64,000 nucleotides of DNA from CTSoil-075 sp042610375 (GCF_042610375.1 NZ_JBGJZL010000004.1:310001-374000), one strand, 5' to 3'. Positions 1 to 9,437 are shown, counted from the first letter of the stretch. Made by a program: numbers and translations. The notes: generated from the sequence alone by a model not told the origin.

Positions 1-384
1 CAATTTAAAGATGGTAGATTACAAAAGTATGCAGGATTCCCAGTAATGGAAGATAATGAGGAATTTGACGATTACTTAAAACGTATTGAGTGCCAAAATC
101 TTGGTGGCTATTCAATAGAAGATACTACGCTCGGCATCGAGTGTACAAAATTTAATGGGGATGAGGATAGATGGATTGCAACGTTATCTATATCTGATCA
201 ATGTTTCCTAGTGTATCTTGATTCATTTATTGATTACATAGAGTTTATTAAATATTGTAGTATGATGATAACGGCCAATACTTTGACACTGATGCAGGAA
301 GAATACAGCAACTTGATTGAGAAGCTTGAAGATTACGATATCATTCCTGAATATCGTAATAAAAGGCCACTTGCTAAGAAATAA
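1..384 (+). CDS. Unknown protein, 3' part (5' end outside window)
   Basis: The frame is open from the first base of the window, upstream of the first ATG at 46, so this is most likely the end of a longer gene rather than a 112-residue protein starting at 46. The visible part is acidic, with a mostly helical C-terminal half ending in a basic KRPLAKK tail. There is no convincing ribosome binding site before the ATG at 46. I do not recognise the family. It lies directly before the amidoligase/recombinase island and may belong to it. Confidence 0.55.
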   Translation, partial: QFKDGRLQKYAGFPVMEDNEEFDDYLKRIECQNLGGYSIEDTTLGIECTKFNGDEDRWIATLSISDQCFLVYLDSFIDYIEFIKYCSMMITANTLTLMQEEYSNLIEKLEDYDIIPEYRNKRPLAKK

Positions 385-1132
385 AGATCAGGTATTGATA
401 TTGAGGTATCATGAATTGTTAGTAGGCGTAAAAATTCTATTCATGTATATGTGTGGAATATGGGGCGGGGTGGAGTCAGGATAGTAGATCAAGTTGAAAA
501 AATTGGTAATCTGATTGAATTAAAGGTAATATTGGACGCGCTTTGCGAAAAGTGGAAGGGCAAAGTATGACATTGATCTGCGGATAGCTGATCTTTATCT
601 CTCATATCTACTGCCTTAAAAAAGGCAAGGTAATTAAGCGCTCGTAGTTAGATATTTGTTACGAGATATTGACTGAGGACATGGCATGCTATTTGTATTG
701 CCTGATGGTTTACCAGTCATATCTGCTACTATAAAAAGGGTGAGGTTTATAAATAGTTATCCGCAAGAAACTGCGTTGGAGGGTGATCGTATTGTGAACA
801 TGATCCCCCCACCCAGAGGGAAATCTCGGTCTTGCAACTAACCGGGCGCTTACCCTTTTGGCACGCAAACCGAATTTTTCACTTTTTTTTAGACAGTTTG
901 CGAGAAGTTTTGAAAGTTGGCGATCATATTGAAATTCAGGAAGAATACCATAGGGTGAAAGCAAGTTTTGTCGGATAAATAGCAACAAAATCAACCTTTC
1001 AAATATAAAAAAAGACCAGTAAAGCTGATCGTGTATACTCGCAAATCCGATGCAATTAACTGGATAACTAGTCCCCTTTAGAGCTAATATGTATACTAAG
1101 CCAAGAGGCACACTTGAAAGGGGCAGGGCAAA
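385..1132. other. Intergenic stretch with short decayed ORFs
   Basis: No convincing gene is present in these 750 bases. A 53-codon open stretch on the plus strand at 412-570 lacks a good start. A 51-codon ORF at 686-841 starts with ATG but has no clear ribosome binding site. Both look like remnants. A minus-strand open frame across 710-1111 is Arg/Leu-rich and has no start context, so I treat it as chance. Confidence 0.4.
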
Positions 1133-2035
1133 GTGAGAACGCAGAGATTTGGTATTGAGATTGAAATGACGGGGATAACGAGGAAAGAAGCCGCCGATGT
1201 GGTTGCAAATTATTTTGGCGGCCTAACTCACCAAGTTGGAGGAGCATACGATGAGTACCATGTATTTGATACGAAGGCAAGAAATTGGAAGATTGTCAGC
1301 GATGCAAGTATAGTCCCAATGAAAAAAGAACAGGGCAAACTTGTGGAGGCTTTTAGCAGAGATTACAAGGTGGAACTGGTAAGCCCGATACTAACATATC
1401 AAGATATTGAACCTTTGCAAGAACTGGTTAGAGAACTTCGAGCGGCAGGGGCAGTCAGCGACAGCCAATATAGTTCTGGCATACATATTCACATTGATGC
1501 GAAACCACACACTCCGAATACCTTGAAGAACCTAGTCAATCTCATGGCGAGCAAGGAGGAGTTACTTTACAAAAGCTTGAATATTGATATGGAAAGGCTT
1601 CGGTATTGCAAAAAGGTAAATGATGATCTTATTGCTACCATCAACAAGAAAAAGCCAAAGACGATAGAAACCTTAGCGGATATTTGGTATGCAGGTTACG
1701 GTAATGAAGATCGAACAAGACACTATCATAACAGTCGCTACCATGGATTGAATTTACATAGCACCTTCAACAAAGGTACGGTAGAATTTAGACTTTTCAA
1801 CGGCACCCTGCATGCGGGAAAAATTAAAGCTTACATACAATTTTGTTTAGCCCTCAGCCATCAAGCACTCAGTCAGAAGTCAGCAAGTGCCAAACGAACA
1901 ACAACGGATAATGAAAAGTACACCTTCCGCTGCTGGATGCTACGGCTTGGGCTGATCGGGGACGAATTTAAAACTTGTAGACATCATTTCCTGGAAATGC
2001 TTGATGGTAATTCAGCTTGGAGGCATGCATCTTGA
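1133..2035 (+). CDS. Amidoligase family protein
   Basis: 300 residues from a GTG start preceded by an AAAGGGG ribosome binding site. The N-terminal FGIEIEMTG, the central GIHIHIDA and the TVEFRLFNGTLH stretch are the signature blocks of the Amidoligase_2 family (COOH-NH2 ligases related to glutamine synthetase and glutamate-cysteine ligase). Family knowledge: these enzymes join an amine to a carboxylate with ATP, and often sit in phage or mobile cassettes next to gamma-glutamylcyclotransferase-like proteins. Exactly such a gene follows 69 bases downstream, so the two probably make and break the same gamma-glutamyl-type bond. The substrate is unknown. Confidence 0.88.
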   Translation: MRTQRFGIEIEMTGITRKEAADVVANYFGGLTHQVGGAYDEYHVFDTKARNWKIVSDASIVPMKKEQGKLVEAFSRDYKVELVSPILTYQDIEPLQELVRELRAAGAVSDSQYSSGIHIHIDAKPHTPNTLKNLVNLMASKEELLYKSLNIDMERLRYCKKVNDDLIATINKKKPKTIETLADIWYAGYGNEDRTRHYHNSRYHGLNLHSTFNKGTVEFRLFNGTLHAGKIKAYIQFCLALSHQALSQKSASAKRTTTDNEKYTFRCWMLRLGLIGDEFKTCRHHFLEMLDGNSAWRHAS

Positions 2036-2104
2036 AATGAAGTATAGAGACAGTTAGGGACAGGCATTGCCCCCTTTATTATATCGGCAAAGGAGATTAC
2101 AAAA

Positions 2105-2554
2105 ATGCAAATTTATGCTGCATACGGTAGCAATATGAATTTAGCGCAAATGAAGAAACGTTGCCCCAAAGCACAGGTGATTGGTAAAGGCGAACTACTA
2201 GGTTACAAGCTAACTTTTAGAGGAAAAGGTACTGGGTACGCCAATATTGAGGTTAGTGATTGTGGGAGTGTACCTATTGTATTATGGTCAATAACTAAAG
2301 AGTGCGAAAGGGCACTTGATCGCTATGAGGGTTACCCAAGACTATATACAAAAGAATTAGTAAAAATCATGACTACTGATGGTGAGCAAACAGCTATGCT
2401 GTATATTATGACCAAGCGATATGCAGCTACGACTGTTATGCCAAGTGAGAATTATTTTGAGATTATCCGGCAAGGTTACCAAGATCATGAGATAAACACA
2501 GAGTCACTGATGGAGGCGTTGAAATTTACGCGGGATGAGATTGTAAATCAGTAA
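2105..2554 (+). CDS. Gamma-glutamylcyclotransferase (AIG2-like) family protein
   Basis: 149 residues with a GGAG-type site before the ATG. The N-terminal YAAYGSNM is the substrate-binding loop of the GGCT/AIG2 fold, and the ALDRYEGYPRLY stretch carries the conserved acidic residue expected near the active site. Members cleave gamma-glutamyl amine bonds to release 5-oxoproline. Partnership with the upstream amidoligase is a known genomic association and is the best guide to function here, possibly as a reversing or editing activity. The pair ends in a terminator-like hairpin at 2571-2599. Confidence 0.85.
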   Translation: MQIYAAYGSNMNLAQMKKRCPKAQVIGKGELLGYKLTFRGKGTGYANIEVSDCGSVPIVLWSITKECERALDRYEGYPRLYTKELVKIMTTDGEQTAMLYIMTKRYAATTVMPSENYFEIIRQGYQDHEINTESLMEALKFTRDEIVNQ

Positions 2555-2570
2555 GTGAATGATATTCAAG

Positions 2571-2599
2571 GAGCTTACTAAATGGTAGGTTCTTTTTTT
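2571..2599 (+). terminator. Intrinsic terminator after the amidoligase/GGCT pair
   Basis: GAGCTTAC pairs with GTAGGTTC (including G-U pairs) around a six-base loop, followed by a run of seven T. It lies 17 bases after the GGCT stop codon. Confidence 0.6.
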
Positions 2600-2814
2600 G
2601 ATTGCTACTAAATTAACTTCCTTTCAATAGAGATAGTATTTTAGGAGTGCATCGCTTACCATCATAAGACCACAAGCATATGTGCTTTAGATGATGTTAG
2701 ATATTTAGCTTGGCAGAATGCAATAATATTATAAAAAGTTGAATGTTTTTGGAAGGTTTTTGTAAATTATCATAGAAAGTGTAGTGTATATTGTTTATAT
2801 TGGGAGGTATTTGT

Positions 2815-3204
2815 ATGGCTGTTCCAATACTTGAAGAAGTGATTGCGAGAATTGGGAATTTGTTACCAGGAACAATTATCCCTAAGCCGCGTGCTAATAA
2901 TCATCGTATCCTTCGATGGGGAGAACGTAATGGTGAAGATGCATTGATATATTCTATACCGAAAAAGAAGACAGCACCTGTGAAAAATAACGAAAAAGGG
3001 ATTACGGTAACCGAGTGGCAAACTGCTTATAATCAGTTGATTACTTCTCAAGAGATAACTAGGGAATGGTTTAATACAGATACTATAATGGAAAGATGCC
3101 GTAACGAAGGCGACTGTAATTTTACTACTATTGGTGGCATTTTTGTGCTTATAGGTCTAGCTACTAGGATTAGGACTGGGTCATATTCGCTCATTGAAAA
3201 CTGA
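2815..3204 (+). CDS. Hypothetical protein upstream of PD-(D/E)XK nuclease
   Basis: 129 residues if translation starts at the ATG at 2815, which has GGGAGG seven bases upstream; an earlier in-frame ATG at 2791 has no such site. The N-terminus (MAVPILEEVIARIG) is helical, the middle is basic, and the C-terminus has a hydrophobic stretch (FTTIGGIFVLIGLATR). I do not recognise the family. It is followed after 64 bases by a nuclease gene in the same direction, so it may be a partner, regulator or immunity-like factor of that nuclease. That role is inference from position only. Confidence 0.6.
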   Translation: MAVPILEEVIARIGNLLPGTIIPKPRANNHRILRWGERNGEDALIYSIPKKKTAPVKNNEKGITVTEWQTAYNQLITSQEITREWFNTDTIMERCRNEGDCNFTTIGGIFVLIGLATRIRTGSYSLIEN

Positions 3205-3268
3205 AAGATATACAGGTTATTATTGTGAAATGGATAATGATTACAAAAAGATTGAGGGAGGCATTTCG

Positions 3269-4270
3269 ATGGAATTATTAGAAAAGGATATTGAAGATAT
3301 CATATATGCGTCACCGTGGTTATTAGATGAACGTTTTGATATTCCTAATATTAGAAGCAAAGCAAACAGGATGCCTGGCCGACAAGTAAACGTAGGAAAT
3401 AATGGTGTAAATAGATACATTGATTTGTTATTTAGAGATACTAGGGATAATCGACCAGTTATCATTGAAATAAAAAAAGGTGATCTTGTTCGAGAGAACA
3501 TTGCACAAATTTTAGAATATAGGGCTTTAGTAATTTCACTTAATGATGAAGCTAAACTTGAGTGGCTAGATGAATTTGGCAGAAACTACTATTGTCCAAA
3601 ACTTATTCTTATTGGAACGAATGCGTCAGAAGAAGTTAGGATAAGTGCAAATTTGGCAGGAATCGAAATTCGAACATTAGTGGGTGAGGAAAAGATTTCT
3701 GTGGACTTTAACGAAATAAGTGAAATAAGTCAAAAATTAAATAAGTGGAATGAATTTATAAAGTCTGGAAATAGAACTTTGGAAGACCGGGATGAATGGG
3801 TGAGAGAAATATATAAAATGATAAAAGATGTTGTGCGTGAATATGATAATGATCAGATTACAACTATCAAGAAGGTTTATGAAACATCTAATAAAGACTC
3901 ATGGATAGAGGGACTCACATTTCCGTTTATAAGTTTTCCTATCTCCTATAAAGAAGATTATCTTTGCGGTATTTATGAATACTTTAATGAAAGCTTATGT
4001 TATTCCGAAGAATATGTCTATTTTGATTTTTATATCCAAAGAATTAGCAATGAAGAAGACGAAGATTTTATACAGCAGCTTGAAGCTAAGGTGCTAGAAT
4101 TGTTGAAAATAAAAGGGTATAGTATTATTGTCTTAGAAAATGCTATTGCAACAATTAAAATTAAAAGGGCACTACTTGAAAATGTCGGACAATTTAAAGA
4201 ACGGTTAGCCACTTTAATTACAGATGCAATATATTTAAATGACCAAATAGATATATTCGAATTGACCTAG
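3269..4270 (+). CDS. PD-(D/E)XK nuclease family protein (NucS/DUF91-like)
   Basis: 333 residues from the ATG at 3269, which follows a GAGGGAGG site; an in-frame upstream ATG at 3194 overlaps the previous gene and lacks a site. The core is a PD-(D/E)XK nuclease: RYIDLLFRD supplies the acidic residue and VIIEIKKG the E-x-K, followed by the ENIAQILEYRALV helix with the Q-x3-Y pattern seen in NucS/DUF91 and related enzymes. The C-terminal 150 residues are acidic and not assigned. Nuclease chemistry is well supported; whether it acts in repair, defence or the mobile element is open. A terminator follows. Confidence 0.75.
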   Translation: MELLEKDIEDIIYASPWLLDERFDIPNIRSKANRMPGRQVNVGNNGVNRYIDLLFRDTRDNRPVIIEIKKGDLVRENIAQILEYRALVISLNDEAKLEWLDEFGRNYYCPKLILIGTNASEEVRISANLAGIEIRTLVGEEKISVDFNEISEISQKLNKWNEFIKSGNRTLEDRDEWVREIYKMIKDVVREYDNDQITTIKKVYETSNKDSWIEGLTFPFISFPISYKEDYLCGIYEYFNESLCYSEEYVYFDFYIQRISNEEDEDFIQQLEAKVLELLKIKGYSIIVLENAIATIKIKRALLENVGQFKERLATLITDAIYLNDQIDIFELT

Positions 4271-4303
4271 TAGTATAATGAGATTTAACTGAAAAACTGA
4301 TAT

Positions 4304-4343
4304 AACGGCTTGGGAGATGGGCTTCCTAGGCCGTTAATTTTAT
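4304..4343 (+). terminator. Terminator after the nuclease gene
   Basis: AACGGCTTGGGA pairs with TCCTAGGCCGTT (two mismatched or wobble positions) around a short loop, followed by AATTTTATT. Confidence 0.65.
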
Positions 4344-4473
4344 TGTCAATACTAATGGCAAAGTCAAGCATGTCAGCGCTATCAAATATCTTCTATCATA
4401 CTTGACTTCAAGCCTCAAAAGAGTGATTAATGGTACAGTGACTTGATACAAACAGCAAAGGAGCATTTTCAAT

Positions 4474-5646
4474 ATGAGGGTCAGAATTATCGAGCCCATC
4501 AAGACCATAACACGCAAACGTGTCTGCGCATATGCCAGAGTATCCTCGGAAAGTGAGGCGCAAGGCGATTCCTTAGAGAACCAAACTGCCTATTATAAAC
4601 AACTGTTTGAATCAAATCCAGAATATGAATTTATTGGTATCTTCGCCGATCGTGCCACAACTGGCACCAAAGAGCAGCGACCAGAGTTTCAGAAGATGCT
4701 AGCATTGGCAAGAGAACATAAAATTGATCGCATCCTAACCAAGTCTATATCCAGATTTGCGAGGAACACAATGATTGTCCTAGAAGTGGTCAGGGAACTA
4801 AAATCACTAGGTGTAGAAATTATATTTGAAAAAGAGAATATTTCAAGCTTTGATGGGGACGGTGAGCTACTGCTGACTGTCCTCTCTTCTTTTGCCCAGG
4901 AGGAAAGCAAGAATATCAGTGATAACATAAAATGGCGATATAAACGAAATTTTGAACAAGGGCAAGTTGCCATTAATACCACTCGGTTTTTAGGCTACGA
5001 TAAGGATCAGTACGGCGACCTGGTGATAAATAGGACTCAGGCAGAAATAGTCGAGCGTATCTTTAACGACTGCGTAAACGGCAAAGGTGCCTTTGTAATT
5101 GCCCAGGAACTACAGAATGAAGGTGTGCCAACGATTACGGGGAGCAAGTGGCATAGCAGCACTATTCTCAATATACTTAGAAATGAAAAATACAAAGGTG
5201 ATGTTAAACTGCAGAAAACTTACAGCAAGGATCACCTTAGCAAAAAGAAGTGTATCAACCGTGGCGAAGTAGATTCTTATTATATAGAAGATAACCACTC
5301 ACCCATTGTTACGAGAGAAGTATGGGATGAGGCACAAAGCCAGATTGGTTCAAGGATTAGAGGTAATGTTGACAAGATGGAATACCAAAACCGCTATCCA
5401 CTAACAGGTATGCTCTTCTGCAGTAAATGTGGAAATACGCTACGGCGGAGAACTTGGAATAGCAAGCATGACTGCAAGAAAATTGTATGGCAGTGTAGCA
5501 CCTATATTAATGAAGGAAAAAATTCTTGCTTGGGGACTGCGATTGAGGATGAGGTCATTGCTAGGATGAATATACAGAATAAGACAGTAATAAAGGAGAC
5601 TATGAGAAATGGCCAGAAACATTACAGTTATACCTGCAAGGGGTAA
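4474..5646 (+). CDS. Large serine recombinase (first of a tandem pair)
   Basis: 390 residues with AAAGGAG upstream. The resolvase domain starts with YARVSSES, where Ser24 is the expected nucleophile, and contains SISRFARNT and the SSFAQEES helix. A recombinase domain (FLGYDKDQYG onward) and a Cys4 zinc ribbon (CSKCG plus a later Cys pair) follow. It is somewhat short for the family because the C-terminal coiled coil is missing. Its last 38 bases overlap the next recombinase gene, so both are probably translated together. Such pairs integrate and excise mobile islands; no attachment site could be assigned. Confidence 0.9.
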   Translation: MRVRIIEPIKTITRKRVCAYARVSSESEAQGDSLENQTAYYKQLFESNPEYEFIGIFADRATTGTKEQRPEFQKMLALAREHKIDRILTKSISRFARNTMIVLEVVRELKSLGVEIIFEKENISSFDGDGELLLTVLSSFAQEESKNISDNIKWRYKRNFEQGQVAINTTRFLGYDKDQYGDLVINRTQAEIVERIFNDCVNGKGAFVIAQELQNEGVPTITGSKWHSSTILNILRNEKYKGDVKLQKTYSKDHLSKKKCINRGEVDSYYIEDNHSPIVTREVWDEAQSQIGSRIRGNVDKMEYQNRYPLTGMLFCSKCGNTLRRRTWNSKHDCKKIVWQCSTYINEGKNSCLGTAIEDEVIARMNIQNKTVIKETMRNGQKHYSYTCKG

Positions 5647-6403
5647 TAATCTTGCTGAGAGTATAGTGGTAACGAAAAAGAGAATGGCAGCTTATTGCAG
5701 AGTTTCTACTGACTTAGTGGAGCAGGCATCAAGTTATGAAGCACAGGTAAATTACTACACAAATTATATAAATGATCATGCAGATTACGAGTTCGCTGGC
5801 GTTTTTGCAGATGGGGGGATCAGCGGTACGAGTACCAAGAAACGTGACCAGTTTAATATGATGATTGCGAACTGCAAGGCTGGGAAGATCGATATGATCA
5901 TAACCAAGTCTATCTCTAGATTCGCGCGAAATACCCTCGACTGCTTAACTTTTGCCAGACTACTTAAGGACTTAGGGATTGGGGTTATTTTCGAGAAAGA
6001 AAATATTAACTCTCTTGATAGTAAAGGCGAAGTTTTGCTCTCCATATTAAGCTCGCTTGCACAGGATGAGAGCCGGTCTATTTCTGAGAATTCTACCTGG
6101 GGTATCAGAAGGAGATTTGAACAAGGCAAGTTGCATATCAACCACACTAAGTTTTTAGGCTATGATAAGGATGCTAATGGCAATTTAGTTATTAATACAA
6201 AGCAGGCAAAGACGGTGAGACGGATATACCGGGAGTTTCTGGACGGTAAGAGTACGAATCAAATGGCTAGGGATTTACAAAAAGAAAAAGTACCAAAGTG
6301 GGATGGTACTTTTAAGTGGTATGAGGGCAGCATAAGAAAAATGCTTAGTAACGAAAAATATAAAGGCGATGCTCTACTGCAAAAGACCTACACCGTTGAT
6401 TTT
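5609..6403 (+). CDS. Large serine recombinase, 5' exon (interrupted by group II intron)
   Basis: 265 codons carrying the complete catalytic domain (YCRVSTD with Ser33, SISRFARNT, SSLAQDES) and most of the recombinase domain up to KTYTVDF. The frame then runs into intron sequence and stops after three codons (GTG CGC CCG TAA). The intron begins at 6404, exactly on a codon boundary. Joined to 8826-9437 it gives a 468-residue protein in which TVDF continues as LSKKRADN. The neighbouring recombinase reads LSKK at the same place, so splicing should restore function. Confidence 0.88.
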
Positions 6404-6910
6404 GTGCGCCCGTAAGGGTTTGTAAGTATCGCCCCAAAGGGGTTTTGGGCTGGAGAAATGCCCAAATTGTTACTTGGCTTACCCTGAGTGGAAACGCATA
6501 GGGGGAACACAGCATGCCATGAAAGCACATACCCTGAATAAATTGGTTGACAGGGTGATGTGCGAAACCAAGTGTAATACGGCTAAGGCTACACTGCTTG
6601 AAACCTAGTTTCTTCTCCATAAACGGTTGGGTATACGAAAATCAATTGAGACGTATACGAGAGATCATATAGAAGTTAAGAAAGTCAACTTCTATAATCT
6701 CCTGATTTCTCAGGCGTATCGGCGATACGTTAAAGAAGCGAAAAGGAGCCTAAGTTACACTGATATACTTTCAAATCTAAACGGGGATAGCCTAAGTTGG
6801 ATAATACCAATATGGTTACGGAGCTTCCGTAGTAGTCCGAGACAGATAATGACTGTTACATGGCGAAGGGAAGCAGGTTGTTTGACTGATAATTTGCGGA
6901 GGTATGCGGA

Positions 6911-8725
6911 ATGCAAAAAGCTGAGGTAATATTATCAATACTAAGGGATAAGTCTACCGAAAACGAAAATTTTGTTTTCGACAGGCTTTATAGAAATCTG
7001 TTTAATCAGGATTTTTTCTTGCGTGCTTACAATGAAATTTACGCAAAAGAAGGCAACATGACACCAGGAACGGACGGAAATACGATTGACGGGTTTGGAT
7101 ATCAACTAATTGAGGAACTGATTGGCAAACTTAAAAATGAAAGTTATTACCCTCATCCAGTAAGACGAACCTACATCCCCAAAAAAGATGGCAGAATGCG
7201 TCCGCTGGGAATACCATCCTTCCAAGATAAAATAGTACAGGAAATTTTAAAGTTAATGCTTGAATCCATATATGAACCACTATTTTTAGATTCATCTCAT
7301 GGCTTCAGAGCAAAAAGAAGCTGCCATACAGCACTGTACCAAATAAAACAAAATTTCAAGGGGATAAACTGGTTTATCGAAGGAGATATAAAAGGTTTCT
7401 TTGATAACATGAGCCAGAATATACTACTTGGACTATTGAAGAAGAAAATTAAAGACGGAAGGATTATCGAAATTATTAGAAGATTTTTGGAAGCAGGGTA
7501 TTTTGAGTTCCATCAGGTACATGACTCTCTTTCAGGAGCACCGCAAGGTGGGATTATAAGTCCTATACTATCCAATATATACTTACATGAACTGGATAAG
7601 GTTATGGAAAAAATGGAAAGAGAAATCAATATAAAACCTCAGAAAAAACAAAATTTAGCACACTATAGGGTCTGGAAGGAAAGAGATTTCTTTCGAAGGA
7701 ATGGCGATTATGAAAAAGTTAAAGAATTAACAAAAAAACTAAGAAGTATGCCTTCAAGAGACCCATTTGACAAAGACTACAAAAGAGTTAGATATGTCAG
7801 ATATTGTGATGATTTTATAGTTGGTATTCATGGAAGTAAAAAGTTCGCAGAAGAAATCAGAGAAAGAATAAAAAACTTCCTCTCTCAAATCTTAGAGCTT
7901 GAACTCAACCTAGAAAAAACATTAATAACACACGCTGCCAAGGAAAGAGCAAAGTTCCTGGGGTATGAAATTAACAAAGCAAAGGTAGATACTAAAATAG
8001 TTGTAGACTCAAGAGGAAGAAAAATTAGGGCAGTTAATGGTAAAATTCAACTGCTCGTACCCGGAGAAGTAATAAATAAGAAGCTCAAAGAATTTAGGCA
8101 CAATCATAAACCAGTGCAAAAAAATGACAGGGTGAGCCTGAAAATCGGAGAGATAATAGCAAAATATAATGAAGAAATCCGGGGATTATACAACTACTAC
8201 TGCCTTGCAACAGATATAAGCACAAAACTGGCAAAGTACAAATACTACCACTATTACAGCATGGTCAAAACTATAGCAAAAAAAGAACGTGCATCAGTTC
8301 GGGCGACAATAACAAAGTACGGAATTGATGTGCCAAGAAAACAGGGAACCGGAACAGTGAAAATAATTGGAATAAGATATAAGACAAGGAAAGGTCTAGC
8401 TAAAACGCTGACTTATTTCAATGAATCACTAAAAAAGGTAAGTAAACCCAAAACAAAGGTAGACGAAGTTATATCTGGGAGATGGCATGAAATCGTAAAT
8501 AGATTAAATGCTGGAACCTGTGAATTATGTGGTATTAGAAGCAAGAATAGAAAAGACTTCGTTGTGCATCATGTTAGAAAGCTCAAGGATTTACTTGAGA
8601 AATATAATAGACCGGGATTTACTTCTCCCATGTGGGTTTTGATCATGAAGGGGATGCAAAGGAAAACATTGGTAGTGTGCGAAAATTGCCATAAAGAAAT
8701 CCATAGAGCAGAGAAAAACTCTTAG
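6911..8725 (+). CDS. ltrA: Group II intron reverse transcriptase/maturase (LtrA-like)
   Basis: 604 residues with GGAGG eight bases before the ATG. Reverse transcriptase blocks are intact: PKKDGRMRPLGIPS, SHGFRAKRSCHTAL, a GAPQGGIISP motif near residue 210 and the catalytic YCDD near 298. The maturase (X) domain follows, and an HNH endonuclease with paired Cys motifs (CELCG, VVHHV, CENCHKEIH) spans about 536-592. The protein splices its host intron RNA, and with the intron lariat drives target-primed insertion. No frameshift is visible, so the intron should be mobile. Confidence 0.93.
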   Translation: MQKAEVILSILRDKSTENENFVFDRLYRNLFNQDFFLRAYNEIYAKEGNMTPGTDGNTIDGFGYQLIEELIGKLKNESYYPHPVRRTYIPKKDGRMRPLGIPSFQDKIVQEILKLMLESIYEPLFLDSSHGFRAKRSCHTALYQIKQNFKGINWFIEGDIKGFFDNMSQNILLGLLKKKIKDGRIIEIIRRFLEAGYFEFHQVHDSLSGAPQGGIISPILSNIYLHELDKVMEKMEREINIKPQKKQNLAHYRVWKERDFFRRNGDYEKVKELTKKLRSMPSRDPFDKDYKRVRYVRYCDDFIVGIHGSKKFAEEIRERIKNFLSQILELELNLEKTLITHAAKERAKFLGYEINKAKVDTKIVVDSRGRKIRAVNGKIQLLVPGEVINKKLKEFRHNHKPVQKNDRVSLKIGEIIAKYNEEIRGLYNYYCLATDISTKLAKYKYYHYYSMVKTIAKKERASVRATITKYGIDVPRKQGTGTVKIIGIRYKTRKGLAKTLTYFNESLKKVSKPKTKVDEVISGRWHEIVNRLNAGTCELCGIRSKNRKDFVVHHVRKLKDLLEKYNRPGFTSPMWVLIMKGMQRKTLVVCENCHKEIHRAEKNS

Positions 8726-8735
8726 AAGCAACTGG

Positions 8736-8770
8736 CGAGCCGGATACGTTGAAAGGCGTAAGTCCGGTTC
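8736..8770 (+). ncRNA. Group II intron domain V
   Basis: A 35-base hairpin beginning GAGCCGGATACG and ending AGTCCGGTTC with a GAAA loop matches the catalytic domain V consensus in sequence and position, just downstream of the maturase stop. It supports an intact ribozyme core. Confidence 0.85.
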
Positions 8771-8825
8771 TGAGGGGGTACTCAGAAACCTGCCTAACGG
8801 TAAGGCGCTGTAGTTACTACCCTAC

Positions 8826-9437
8826 CTTAGCAAAAAGCGAGCGGACAATGCAGGGCAAGTACCACAATACTACGTCGAAGAAAGCCATCCTGCAATAATT
8901 GAGAAAGATATGTGGGAAGCAGTTCAGCTTGAGTTGGAGCGTAGACGAGACTATTGTTTAGAGTATGGTATTCAAAAATTTGAGTGTGCGACTATCAATA
9001 ACCCATTTGCAGGGCGAGTGATATGTGGTAATTGCAGTCATATTTTTGGCAGAAAGGTTTGGAATTCAAATGATGACAGACGCAGGAGGATTATCTGGCG
9101 GTGCAATGATAAGTATGTGGTTAAAGGTGAAAAGGGGTGTGTAAGTAAGCATATTGACGATGGAGTTTTGTACCAGGCATTCGTGGGTGCTTTCAATGTC
9201 ATGGTTGATAACAAGGCTTATTTTATAGAAAAGTGGCATGAAAGCCTGGAGAATGATAATTTATTGAAGCGATATAAGGCGAAGCAGTTTATCCAGATAA
9301 TAACGGCGGCAGAGCCGATAACTGAATATGATGTAGAGTTATATTTTGCACTGGTTGAGAAGATTACGGTTTTTGATGGCGGTAGACTGATTGTAAGTTT
9401 ACTTGATGGGACTTCGGTTGAGTGTGAAATTGAATAG
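8826..9437 (+). CDS. Large serine recombinase, 3' exon
   Basis: 203 codons continuing the recombinase begun at 5609. It opens with LSKKRADN and the conserved QYYVEESHPAII stretch, then a zinc ribbon (CGNCSHIFGR, later WRC and GEKGC) and the C-terminal helical region. It has no start codon of its own at the exon border and should be expressed only after intron splicing. An internal ATG at 8910 could give only a DNA-binding fragment. Confidence 0.85.
   Translation, partial: LSKKRADNAGQVPQYYVEESHPAIIEKDMWEAVQLELERRRDYCLEYGIQKFECATINNPFAGRVICGNCSHIFGRKVWNSNDDRRRRIIWRCNDKYVVKGEKGCVSKHIDDGVLYQAFVGAFNVMVDNKAYFIEKWHESLENDNLLKRYKAKQFIQIITAAEPITEYDVELYFALVEKITVFDGGRLIVSLLDGTSVECEIE

Larger units (their letters stand above)
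6404..8825 (+). mobile_element. Group II intron with encoded maturase, inserted in a recombinase gene
   Basis: The element begins with GTGCG, the group II 5' consensus, and contains a reverse transcriptase/maturase gene. A domain V-like hairpin (8736-8770) follows the gene, then a domain VI region ending in CCCTAC before the 3' exon. The length is 2422 bases. Boundaries were set by the GTGCG start and by restoration of the recombinase frame at both codon boundaries. The exact 3' end should be accurate to a few bases. All parts needed for splicing and retrohoming appear present. Confidence 0.88.

Noticed and set aside
710..1111. Minus-strand 133-codon open frame
   Set aside because: No ribosome binding site, odd Arg/Leu-rich composition, and it runs into the start region of the amidoligase gene on the other strand.
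6627..6929. 100-codon open frame inside the group II intron
   Set aside because: It lies in the structured intron RNA upstream of the maturase and has no protein-like pattern.
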